DNA of 64,000 nucleotides, from contig NZ_LMPT01000001.1 in assembly GCF_001424425.1 (NCBI RefSeq), forward strand, positions 360,137 to 424,136, written 5' to 3'. Source of the stretch: Acidovorax sp. Leaf191 (GTDB taxonomy: Bacteria; Pseudomonadota; Gammaproteobacteria; Burkholderiales; Burkholderiaceae_C). Both the position numbers and the translations under genes were made by a program. This document shows, piece by piece, positions 36,163 to 44,297 of this stretch. Within the stretch, counting starts at the first letter, position 1; every line of letters begins with the position of its first letter. Below the pieces are notes generated by a model. That model was not told the DNA's origin and searched no databases. It saw nothing but the letters and a program-made list of their open reading frames with translations.

Positions 36163-39100
36163 TCAAGCCTCGGCGGGCTTGTGGAGGAAGGTCGCCAGCA
36201 CGTCGGCCGAGAGCGGCCGGCTGAACAAATAGCCCTGGTAGTGCATGCACCCGGCATGGGCGAGCAGCTCGCGCTGCTCGGGCGTTTCCACGCCTTCGGC
36301 GATCACCTGCAGGCCCAGGCTGCGCGACAGGCCGATGATGGTGTCCACGATGGCCGCATCGTTGGGGTCGGTGAGCAGGTCGCGCACGAAGCTCTGGTCG
36401 ATCTTGAGCTGGTCGAGCGGCATGCGCTTCAAGTAGCTCAGGCTCGAATAGCCGGTGCCGAAGTCGTCCAGCGAGAACCCCACGCCGTAGCTGCGCAGCG
36501 CGGCCATGGTGGCGATGGTGGTTTCCATGTCTTCCACCAGCAGGCTTTCGGTGAGCTCGAGCTTGAGCAGGTGGGCCGGTGCACCGGTGATGGCCAGCAC
36601 CCGCGCCACGTCGTCCACGAAGCTCGCATGGCGGAACTGGCGCGAGCTTACGTTCACCGCCATGGTCAGGTGCGCCAGGGCCGGGTCGTCCTGCCAGCTC
36701 GACAGCAGCTTGCACGCGGTGTGCAGCACCCAGCGGCCCAGCGGCAGGATGAGCCCGGTTTCCTCGGCCAGCGGGATGAACTGCGCGGGCGAGACCATGC
36801 CGCGCTGCGGGTGGGCCCAGCGCACCAGCGCCTCCACCCCCACGCACAGGCCGGTCTGGTGCATCTGCGGCTGAAAGTGCAGCAGGAATTCCTCTTGCGC
36901 CAGGGCCGCGCGCAGGTCGGTCTCCAGGCCCGCGCGGGCCGTCACGACCGCCTGCATGTCGGGGTCGAAGAAGCGTAGCGTGTTGCGCCCTGCGGTCTTG
37001 GCCTGGTACATGGCCAGATCCGCCTGCTTGAGCAGCTCGCCCACGCTCGTTTGCTCGCCGGTGAAGGGCGCCACCCCGATGCTGGGCGTGCTGCGGTACT
37101 GGTAGCCGGCCAGCGCGTAGGGCACGGCCAGCATGGTCAAAATCTTCTCGCCCACGCCGCGCGCGTGCAGCGCCAGTTCGTGCGGCTTGGCGCTCAGCTC
37201 TTCCAGCATCACCACGAACTCGTCGCCACCCAGCCGCGCCACGGTGTCCACGCTGCGCACGCAGGTGTTCAGGCGCTGCGCCACCTGCTGCAGCAGCAGG
37301 TCGCCCTGGTCATGGCCCAGCGTGTCGTTCAGCGTCTTGAAGTTGTCGAGGTCGATGAACAGCAACGCCCCGCCGTGGTGGCGGCGCTGCGCGTTGGCCA
37401 GCGCGTGGCCGATGCGGTCCATCAGCAGCATGCGGTTGGGCAGGCCGGTGAGCGCGTCGTAGAACGCCAGGCGCTGGATCTCGCGCTCGCTGGCCTTGCG
37501 CTGGCGGATGTCGGTGTTGATGGCCAGGATGGAATGCGGCTGTCCGTCGTCGCCGCGCACCAGCGTCCAGCGCCCCTCCACCTCGATGGTGCTGCCGTCG
37601 CGGTGGTACTGCACGATCTCGCCCGTCCACTCGCCCTGCTCCAGCACCGCCTGCGTGGCGTGCCGAAAGTGCGTGGGGTCGTCGTAGAGCAGCGTCTCGA
37701 TGGACTGGCCCAGCGCCTGCAGCTGCGACCAGCCGTACAGCCGCTCGGCGCTCTTGTTCCAGAAGATGATGCGGTGCGTGAGGTCGCGCACCAGGATGGC
37801 GTCCTGCGCTTTGTCCAGCAGCGACGCCTGGTGGCGGATGCGGATGTCGGCCAGCTGGCGGTCGATCTCGGCCGAGGCGCGCGCGGCAAAGATCTGCAGC
37901 GTGGAGGTGATGAAGTCCGTTTCCGCGATGGGCTGGCGGAACAGCACGAAGACGAAGCCCACCACCTCGCCGTCGCCGTTGCACAGCTGCTGGCCCGCAT
38001 AGCCCTGCGCGCCCACCAGGCGCAGCATGGGTGCGGACGGAAACGCCTGCTGGACCTTCTCGGCCACCACGAACTCGCGCTGGTTCAGCAGCATCTGGCT
38101 GGGCGTGCCCTCCAGCATGTATTCGTCGTTGGACAGCATGTGGCCGTCCAGCACGGCCGCGAGCGTGGTCACCCGGTCGGGCTGGCCCTCGCTGCCGGGC
38201 AGCAGCCGCACCACGCAGCCGCCCTGCGCACCGAGCGCATCGGCCATGTTGCGCACCAGCTGCACGAAGAACTCGGTGCCCGTGCTGGCCGACACGGCCG
38301 CTGCCACCTTGAGCACCGAGGCCTGCAGGCGCTGCTGCGCCTTGTGCGCGCGCAGGCTGGTGATGCCGAAGGCCACGTCGTTGGACAGCTCCTGCAGCAG
38401 CGCGGCCTCCTGCGCGCTGATCTGCAGGATGTCGGGCGCGTACAGGTACAGCAGGCCGAAGGTGCGGTCCTGGTCGTGGTCGCGCTGCTGCAGCGGCAGG
38501 CAGATCACGCCGTGGAACCCGTGCTCCAGCATGCGCTCGGTCCAGTCGGCGAAGTCGCCTTCGGCGCGGATGTCCTGCACGATCACCGGCTTGCCCGAGC
38601 GCACGGCCGTGCCCGCCGGGCCGCGGCCGTACGGGTCGTCGGCCGACCACGACAGGTGCAGGTTCTCCAGGTAGTTCTGGTTGTAGCCGGCGTGGGCCAC
38701 GGGCTCGATGGACTTGCGGTCATCGTCCCGCGCAAAGCCCACCCAGCCCATGCGGTAGCCGCCGATGTCCACCGCGATCTGGCAGATGGCCTGCAGCAGC
38801 GCGGTCTCGGACGTGGCGCGCACCAGGGTCTCGTTGCAGGCGCTGAGCAGGCGCTGCGCACGGCCCATGCGCGCGAGTTCGCGCTCGGTGCGCAGGCGCT
38901 CGGTCACGTCGGTGGCCAGCACCTGGCGCGCGGGGCGGCCATTGAAGCTGATGCTGCCGGCCGTGATCTCCACGTCCATCATCGAGCCGTCCTTCTTGAG
39001 GTGGCGGCTCACCACGGGCCGGTTGCGCTGGTCCATCGGGATCGCGTCGATGCTGGCCTTGATGGCCGCGCGGCGCTCGGCGGGCCACAGGTCGGTCATC

Positions 39101-41052
39101 TGCATGGCCAGCAGCTCGGCCTCGGTGTAGCCGTAGTGCGTCACCATCGACTGGTTCACCGCCTGCAGGCGCAGCGTCTCCTTGTCGTACACCCACATCG
39201 GGTGCGGGTGCTCGTCGAACAGCATGCGGTACTGCTGCTCGGACGCGCGCAGCTGCGCCGCCACGTGCCGCAGCTGCACCATGGAGCCGAGCGACTCGGT
39301 CAGGATCTCCAGGTGGGCCACGTCGCGCCGCGAGAACGCCTGGGGCTGGTCGGACGTGACCTTGAGCGAGCCGACCACGCCGCTGGCCGTGCGCAGCGGC
39401 ACCGCCATCACCGAGCGCACGCCGTGGCGGTGCGGCATCGAGCTCATGTCCCAGCCCGCGGCCTCGGTGTCGTTGCACACCACCGTGCGGCCTTCGCGCA
39501 GCGAGGGCCACAGCAGGCTCTGGTCCACGGGCAGCAGGTGGCCCACCGGGCGCACGTGGTCGCCCGCCGCGGCCTGCGCCACCAGCTCCTGCTCGCGCAG
39601 CAGCTCCACCAGCGCGCCGCGCGCCCGCGTCTGGCGCAGCACCGTGTCGGCCACGAGCTGCAGCGCCTCGTGCAGGGGCAATGCCATCGACGAGATGCGC
39701 TGCTGCACCTGCAGCAGCTCGGCATGGTTCTGCGCATCGCGCTGCGCATCGATCTCGGCGAGCTTTTGCCGGCTGATGTCGGCCATGCCGCCCACCATGC
39801 GCACCGCCTTGCCGCTGGCGTCGCGGATCACGAAGCCGCGGTCCAGCACCCAGGCGTAGCTGCCGTCGTGGCGGCGAAAGCGGTATTCGCTCGACCAGTG
39901 CGTGCCCTTGCCGTCGATCACCGCGTGGATGCCGGTGACCACCGCATCGCTGTCCTCGGGGTGCAGGCGCGACGTCCAGGAGCTGCTGTCGGCCTGCAGC
40001 TGGTCGGGCGGCACGCCGAACAGGGTCTGCATGCCCTCGTTCCACCAGATGTGGTCGGTGAACAGGTTCCAGTCCCACACCGCATCGGCCGTGGCGCGCG
40101 AGACCAGGTGAAAGCGCTCCTCGCTCTCGCGCTGTGCCTGGTGGGCGCGGCGCTGGGTGGTGATGTCCTGGAAGGCGCCCTGGATGCGCAGGATCTGCCC
40201 GTCGGCACCGCGCACCGCCTGCCCTGCGGTGCGCACCCAGAAGTGCCGCTCGCCCGGCATCAGCGCCTCGGCCTCGATGTCGAACGGCGTGCCGTGCTGC
40301 AGGCAGTCGTCCAGCACCCGCTGCATCACGCCGCGGTAGGGCGGCGTGTACAGCTGCAGCACCTGCGCCAGGCCGCTTTGCCGCTGCGCAAGCCCGTAGG
40401 TGGCCGCGATCTCCTGCGACCAGGTCCACTGCTGGCCGGGCAGCTCCACCGTCCAGCCGCCGATGCGCGCGATGCGCCCGGCCGCGCGCAGCGCCTCGCC
40501 CTGGGCCACCATCTCGGCGTGCATCTGGTCGCGCTCGCGCACCAGGTGGGCCAGCAGCCGCTTCTGGCGGCGCAGCTCCAGCTGCACCATGGCCTGGCCC
40601 GCCAGCATCTTGAGGGCGTCGATCTGTGCGTCCTGCAGCGTGCGCGGCACGGTGTCGACCACGGCCAGGGTGCCCAGGGCAAAGCCCTCGGGCGTGACCA
40701 GCGGCACGCAGGCATAAAAGCGCACATGCGGATCGCCCACCACCAGCGGGTTGCTGGCCAGCACGGGGTGCAGGGCGGCGTCGGGCACCACCATCGGGTC
40801 GCGGCGGCCGTCCAGCGCATGCGCGCAGAACGCGATGGCGCGCTCGGTCTGCTGAAACGCCAGGCCCACCGACGCCTTGAACCACTGGCGCTCGCCGTCG
40901 AGAAAGTTGACCACCGCGATGGGGCAGCCGCACACCTGCGCGGCCAGGGCCGCCAACTGGTCGAAGCCTTCCTCGGCAGGGGTGTCGAGGATCGCGTAGG
41001 ACTGCAGTGCCAAAAGCCGCGCTGCCTCTTCGGGTGCGTGGGCTGATGACAT
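36163..41052 (-). CDS. Multi-sensor GAF/PAS diguanylate cyclase-phosphodiesterase
   Basis: This 1629-residue cytoplasmic protein is without membrane spans. In order it reads as GAF (1-170), two PAS units (about 190-445), GAF (about 460-610), PAS (about 615-735), two GAF units (about 750-1070), PAS (about 1080-1200), GGDEF (about 1215-1375) and EAL (about 1385-1625). The cyclase site ARLGGDEF is intact, with an inhibitory RxxD (RSVD) five residues before it. The EAL site (VEALVRW) and DDFGTGYSSL are intact too. It could both make and degrade c-di-GMP in response to several small ligands or redox cues. It is monocistronic and its 3' end borders the origin-like region. Confidence 0.92.
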   Translation of the reverse strand: MSSAHAPEEAARLLALQSYAILDTPAEEGFDQLAALAAQVCGCPIAVVNFLDGERQWFKASVGLAFQQTERAIAFCAHALDGRRDPMVVPDAALHPVLASNPLVVGDPHVRFYACVPLVTPEGFALGTLAVVDTVPRTLQDAQIDALKMLAGQAMVQLELRRQKRLLAHLVRERDQMHAEMVAQGEALRAAGRIARIGGWTVELPGQQWTWSQEIAATYGLAQRQSGLAQVLQLYTPPYRGVMQRVLDDCLQHGTPFDIEAEALMPGERHFWVRTAGQAVRGADGQILRIQGAFQDITTQRRAHQAQRESEERFHLVSRATADAVWDWNLFTDHIWWNEGMQTLFGVPPDQLQADSSSWTSRLHPEDSDAVVTGIHAVIDGKGTHWSSEYRFRRHDGSYAWVLDRGFVIRDASGKAVRMVGGMADISRQKLAEIDAQRDAQNHAELLQVQQRISSMALPLHEALQLVADTVLRQTRARGALVELLREQELVAQAAAGDHVRPVGHLLPVDQSLLWPSLREGRTVVCNDTEAAGWDMSSMPHRHGVRSVMAVPLRTASGVVGSLKVTSDQPQAFSRRDVAHLEILTESLGSMVQLRHVAAQLRASEQQYRMLFDEHPHPMWVYDKETLRLQAVNQSMVTHYGYTEAELLAMQMTDLWPAERRAAIKASIDAIPMDQRNRPVVSRHLKKDGSMMDVEITAGSISFNGRPARQVLATDVTERLRTERELARMGRAQRLLSACNETLVRATSETALLQAICQIAVDIGGYRMGWVGFARDDDRKSIEPVAHAGYNQNYLENLHLSWSADDPYGRGPAGTAVRSGKPVIVQDIRAEGDFADWTERMLEHGFHGVICLPLQQRDHDQDRTFGLLYLYAPDILQISAQEAALLQELSNDVAFGITSLRAHKAQQRLQASVLKVAAAVSASTGTEFFVQLVRNMADALGAQGGCVVRLLPGSEGQPDRVTTLAAVLDGHMLSNDEYMLEGTPSQMLLNQREFVVAEKVQQAFPSAPMLRLVGAQGYAGQQLCNGDGEVVGFVFVLFRQPIAETDFITSTLQIFAARASAEIDRQLADIRIRHQASLLDKAQDAILVRDLTHRIIFWNKSAERLYGWSQLQALGQSIETLLYDDPTHFRHATQAVLEQGEWTGEIVQYHRDGSTIEVEGRWTLVRGDDGQPHSILAINTDIRQRKASEREIQRLAFYDALTGLPNRMLLMDRIGHALANAQRRHHGGALLFIDLDNFKTLNDTLGHDQGDLLLQQVAQRLNTCVRSVDTVARLGGDEFVVMLEELSAKPHELALHARGVGEKILTMLAVPYALAGYQYRSTPSIGVAPFTGEQTSVGELLKQADLAMYQAKTAGRNTLRFFDPDMQAVVTARAGLETDLRAALAQEEFLLHFQPQMHQTGLCVGVEALVRWAHPQRGMVSPAQFIPLAEETGLILPLGRWVLHTACKLLSSWQDDPALAHLTMAVNVSSRQFRHASFVDDVARVLAITGAPAHLLKLELTESLLVEDMETTIATMAALRSYGVGFSLDDFGTGYSSLSYLKRMPLDQLKIDQSFVRDLLTDPNDAAIVDTIIGLSRSLGLQVIAEGVETPEQRELLAHAGCMHYQGYLFSRPLSADVLATFLHKPAEA

Positions 41053-41329
41053 GGTCAGGCAGCTATCGTGCAGCGACCCAGCGGCGCGCACCCCGTCCCG
41101 GCGCCTGGAGCGGCCTGGGTGGCATTGCCGTGGAGCTCAAGCATCGTCAAGGGTCTTCGCAGTGGGGATGAAAACCGTCGCCGCAGGCCGCAGTGCCCAG
41201 GCCAGGACGGTAAAAGGTGAATGCTACACCGCGACGCGCTCTGCCCGCGGCGCTGGGCATGGGGGTTTGCCCCAAAAGCAGTCGCACAGGCAACCTTCGT
41301 GCAGCGCCAGGCTTGCTAGGCTTTGCGCC

Positions 41330-41818
41330 ATGCAGATCTCTGAACTGGCCCAGCGCACCTCGGTCTCGGTCCATGCCCTGCGCCACTACGAGCGGCTGGG
41401 GCTGCTCACCCCGCGCCGGCGGGCCAACGGCTACCGCGACTATCCCGTGGCCCTGCAGCGCGAGGTCGTGTTCATCGCCATGTCGCGCCAGCTGGGCTTC
41501 ACCCTGCCGCAGATCGCGCCGCGCCTGGCCGCCTACCGCGCCGGCACGCTGTGCACCGACGCCATGGTGCAAGACCTGCGCGAGCGCGCCCTGGCGCTGG
41601 ACCAGCAGATCGCCGGGCTGCAGGCCCAAAAGCAGCGCGTGCTGGAGCACGCAGCGTGGTTTCGGGCAAAGCAGGCCACGGCGCGGCGTGCCCAGGCTGC
41701 GGCACCCAAAGCCAAGGCCCCGTGGCCCCGCGTGCGGCCCGCCCCTGCGCCGGCCGCACCTGCACCGCCGCCACCACCGGCTTCACGATCCCCCCGCCCC
41801 ACCAGGAAAACACCATGA
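41330..41818 (+). CDS. MerR-family transcriptional regulator
   Basis: This 162-residue protein starts directly with the MerR winged helix (MQISELAQRTSVSVHALRHY, then LGLLTPRRRANGYRDY). A short dimerisation helix to about residue 120 and a Pro/Ala-rich tail follow. No cysteine pair for metal binding is present, so an organic or redox signal is more likely. Its stop overlaps the start of the next gene (ATGA), so the thioesterase-like protein is co-expressed and may be its functional partner. No clear ribosome site precedes the ATG, which may indicate a short leader. Confidence 0.85.
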   Translation: MQISELAQRTSVSVHALRHYERLGLLTPRRRANGYRDYPVALQREVVFIAMSRQLGFTLPQIAPRLAAYRAGTLCTDAMVQDLRERALALDQQIAGLQAQKQRVLEHAAWFRAKQATARRAQAAAPKAKAPWPRVRPAPAPAAPAPPPPPASRSPRPTRKTP

Positions 41819-42303
41819 CCCCCTCTGCACCTGCCACTGGTCCCGCCACGGCGTCCATTTCATCAGTCCCATCCTCCACTTCATTGACCCAGCTGCAATC
41901 GCTGGTGCTGGCCATGCCCATGGCGCGCACGCTGGGCCTGCGCTTCGTGCGCGTCGAGCCGGGCGCGGTGGAGGTGGAAATCCCGGTGAGCGACGCGTTC
42001 TGCTTTCGCCCCGGCCAGCTGCAGGCCACGGCCGTGTTTGCGGTGGCCGACTTCGCTGCGGTGGGGGCGGCCGGCAGCGTGCTGCCGCCGGGCTGGGTCA
42101 ATGCCACGGTGGATGCCACCGTGAAGCTCGTGGCCCCGGCGCGGGGCGTGTGCCTCAGGGCGCGCGGGCGCGTGATCGACGCGGCGCGGCTGCTCACGGT
42201 GTGCGCGTCGGACGTGTTCGCGGTGGATGCGGATGGCCAGGAAACCCTGTGCGCCACGCTGCTGGCCACGGCGCGCAACATCGACACCACGGCAGCGCGG
42301 TAG
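41815..42303 (+). CDS. PaaI/YiiD-type thioesterase-like hot-dog protein
   Basis: This 162-residue protein has the hot-dog pattern of small acyl-CoA thioesterases: ARTLGLRFVRVEPGAVEVEI, then the helix region FCFRPGQLQATAVFAVADFA and GWVNATVDATVKLVAPARG. The usual catalytic Asp/Glu-Gly helix is only partly recognisable, so substrate and activity are uncertain. The first 25 residues are Ser/Thr/Ala-rich. Coupled to the MerR gene by a four-base overlap. Confidence 0.7.
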   Translation: MTPSAPATGPATASISSVPSSTSLTQLQSLVLAMPMARTLGLRFVRVEPGAVEVEIPVSDAFCFRPGQLQATAVFAVADFAAVGAAGSVLPPGWVNATVDATVKLVAPARGVCLRARGRVIDAARLLTVCASDVFAVDADGQETLCATLLATARNIDTTAAR

Positions 42304-42343
42304 TTGCTGCTGTCGGCCCACCGCAGAGCGCAGAGCCGGAAGG

Positions 42344-43444
42344 TCAGCCGCGTGCGCGCCGCGCCCGCACCGCCGCCGCCAGGCCTTCGAGCACCGGAAT
42401 GGTCTGCGCCATGCTGATGCAGGCATCGGTCACCGACACGCCGGGCGCGAGCGGCTGGCCGGGCACGATGTCCTGGCGGCCTTCCTGCAGATGGCTTTCG
42501 ATCATGAGGCCGGTGATGCGCTGGTCGCCCGCGGCGATCTGCTGGGCCACTTCGCCCGCCACGGTGATCTGGCGCTGGTGCTGCTTGCTGCTGTTGGCGT
42601 GGCTCACGTCGATCATCACCTGCTCGCGCAGGCCCGCCGCCTGAAGCATGGTGCAGGCGGCATCCACATCGGCCTTCTGGTAGTTGGGCTGCTTGCCGCC
42701 GCGCAGGATCACGTGGCAGTCCTGGTTGCCGCGCGTCTCGAAGATCGCGGCCTGGCCCATCTTGGTCATGCCCATGAAGGCGTGCGATGCCTGAGCGGCC
42801 TGGATGGCGTCGCTCGCCACCTTCACGCCGCCGTCGGTGCCGTTCTTGAAGCCCACGGGGCACGACAGGCCGCTGGCCAGCTGGCGGTGGCTCTGGCTCT
42901 CGGTCGTGCGCGCGCCGATGGCGCCCCAGCTCACCAGGTCGCTGATGAACTGCGGCGACAGCAGGTCCAGGAACTCCGTGCCCACTGGCAGGCCCAGCGC
43001 CAGCACATCCAGCAGCAGCTGGCGTGCCAGCTCCAGCCCTTCGTTGATGGCAAAGCTGCCATCCAGGTGCGGGTCGTTGATGTAGCCCTTCCAGCCCACG
43101 GTGGTGCGCGGCTTCTCGAAGTACACGCGCATCACGATGAGCAGGTCCTGCTGCAGCGCATCGGCCTGCACCTTCAGCTGGCGCCCGTACTCCATCGCCT
43201 GGCCATGGTCGTGGATGGAGCAGGGCCCCACCACCACCACGAGCCGGTCGTCCTGCCCATGCAGCACGCGCGAGATGGCGGTGCGGCTGGTCTCCACCAG
43301 CGTCTGGGCGGCATCGGGCGCGGGCAGCCATTCCTGCAGCAAAGCCGGCGTGATGAGCGGCCGCACGGCCTTGATGCGCGTGTCATCGACGCGCGTCGTA
43401 TCGTGGGTGGAAATCGGGGTGGCGGAGCGGTGTGCGTGGGTCAT
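42344..43444 (-). CDS. aroG: 3-deoxy-7-phosphoheptulonate synthase (AroG-type, class I)
   Basis: This 366-residue enzyme condenses phosphoenolpyruvate and erythrose-4-phosphate, the first step of the shikimate pathway. Signatures are VVVGPCSIHDHGQAMEY near residue 70, MRVYFEKPRTTVGWKG near 105, FKNGTDGGVKVA near 200 and the metal-site IDVSHANSSKQ near 280. Length and sequence match feedback-regulated AroF/G/H proteins. Which aromatic amino acid inhibits it cannot be told. It appears to stand alone; a family-2 repeat lies upstream. Confidence 0.93.
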   Translation of the reverse strand: MTHAHRSATPISTHDTTRVDDTRIKAVRPLITPALLQEWLPAPDAAQTLVETSRTAISRVLHGQDDRLVVVVGPCSIHDHGQAMEYGRQLKVQADALQQDLLIVMRVYFEKPRTTVGWKGYINDPHLDGSFAINEGLELARQLLLDVLALGLPVGTEFLDLLSPQFISDLVSWGAIGARTTESQSHRQLASGLSCPVGFKNGTDGGVKVASDAIQAAQASHAFMGMTKMGQAAIFETRGNQDCHVILRGGKQPNYQKADVDAACTMLQAAGLREQVMIDVSHANSSKQHQRQITVAGEVAQQIAAGDQRITGLMIESHLQEGRQDIVPGQPLAPGVSVTDACISMAQTIPVLEGLAAAVRARRARG

Positions 43445-43531
43445 GGTGGCCCCGATTGTCGCGCGGCGCTGGACAGCCGCTGCTGGCAGATTCGGGCGAA
43501 CACCTTTCTACCCATGGGCGACATTGGTAAA

Positions 43532-43630
43532 GACTGGCGCGCCCCAGGCGAGAGACGCCAAGCAAGGGCCGCCCCGCAGCAAGGGCGTCGTCCCCCTCAG
43601 GGGGAAGGCGCCGAAGGCGACTCAGGGGGA
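43532..43630 (-). repeat. Comamonadaceae-type palindromic intergenic repeat, family 2 (reverse copy)
   Basis: The segment from ACTGGCGCGCC to CAGGGGGAAGGCGCCGAAGG is the reverse-complement relative of 16096-16215 (shared CCCCCTGAG, GGCGGCCCTTG and GCGCCAGT elements). It fills the gap between aroG and the NlpC/P60 gene, close to the latter's stop. Confidence 0.65.
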
Positions 43631-43634
43631 GCCG

Positions 43635-44159
43635 CTACGGTCTGCGGAACGCCGCATTCTGCCGCGACCAATGCCGCGACTGCAGCTGGTCGAGCCGCAC
43701 CGTGCCGCCGGTGGACGGCGCGTGCACGAAGCGCCCTTCGCCCACATAGATGCCCGCATGGTTGGGCTGGCGGCCGGTGCCGAACACCACCAGGTCCCCG
43801 GCGCGCAGCTCGCTGCCGTCGATGGGGTAGCCCCAGCTGTTGAGCTGCGCCACCGTGCGGGGCGGCGGGGTGCCCACCTGGTTGCGGTACACATAGCCGA
43901 TCAGCCCGCTGCAGTCGAAGCCAGAGTCCGGCGTGTTGCCGCCGTAGCGGTACGGCGTGCCCACCAGGCCCAGCGCGTGGATGGCGATGTCGTGCGCCTG
44001 CTCCGCGGTCAGGGGCGGCGTGGTGCGCACCGGCGCCGACGACGATGATGACGAAGGGAACGAAGAAGACGAGGGGGGCCGCGAGGTACCGCAGCCCGCC
44101 AGGGCCAGCAGGGCGGCGGTGCAGGCGGCCAGGGCCAGTCTGTGAGAAACAACGCGCAT
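43635..44159 (-). CDS. NlpC/P60 cell-wall peptidase lipoprotein
   Basis: This 174-residue protein has a lipobox (ALLALAGC, Cys23), a Ser-rich linker and an NlpC/P60 domain from about residue 50. The catalytic Cys is in DCSGLIGYVYR, the His in NHAGIYVG, and a third His is in FVHAPS. Such enzymes cut D-glutamyl-diaminopimelate or related cross-bridge peptides in peptidoglycan at the outer membrane. The start at 44159 gives a standard lipoprotein signal. It is probably monocistronic. Confidence 0.9.
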   Translation of the reverse strand: MRVVSHRLALAACTAALLALAGCGTSRPPSSSSFPSSSSSSAPVRTTPPLTAEQAHDIAIHALGLVGTPYRYGGNTPDSGFDCSGLIGYVYRNQVGTPPPRTVAQLNSWGYPIDGSELRAGDLVVFGTGRQPNHAGIYVGEGRFVHAPSTGGTVRLDQLQSRHWSRQNAAFRRP

Positions 44160-44233
44160 GGCCCGAAGGGTAACGGATGGACCCCGGTGCCTGCCCGGAC
44201 TCCGCCCGCGGCCTGGGGCTATTGGTCCGGATG

Positions 44234-44280
44234 GCCACCAGCGATGGAAGGACCAGCGCTGGCAGCTATCCTTTTTGCAA
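44234..44280 (+). repeat. Dispersed palindromic repeat, family 1 (degenerate partial copy)
   Basis: CAGCGCTGGCAGCTATCCTT preceded by CACCAGCGATGGAAGG resembles the 28295 copy. It is in the gap between the NlpC/P60 gene and leuA. Confidence 0.5.
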
Positions 44281-44297
44281 CGGCCGCAACCACAAGG

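Noticed and set aside
37051..41046. Long open frame of about 1330 codons on the plus strand
   Set aside because: It is antisense to the GAF/PAS/GGDEF/EAL gene, has low-complexity His/Gln/Arg/Ala composition and no domain; it is a GC-rich shadow frame.
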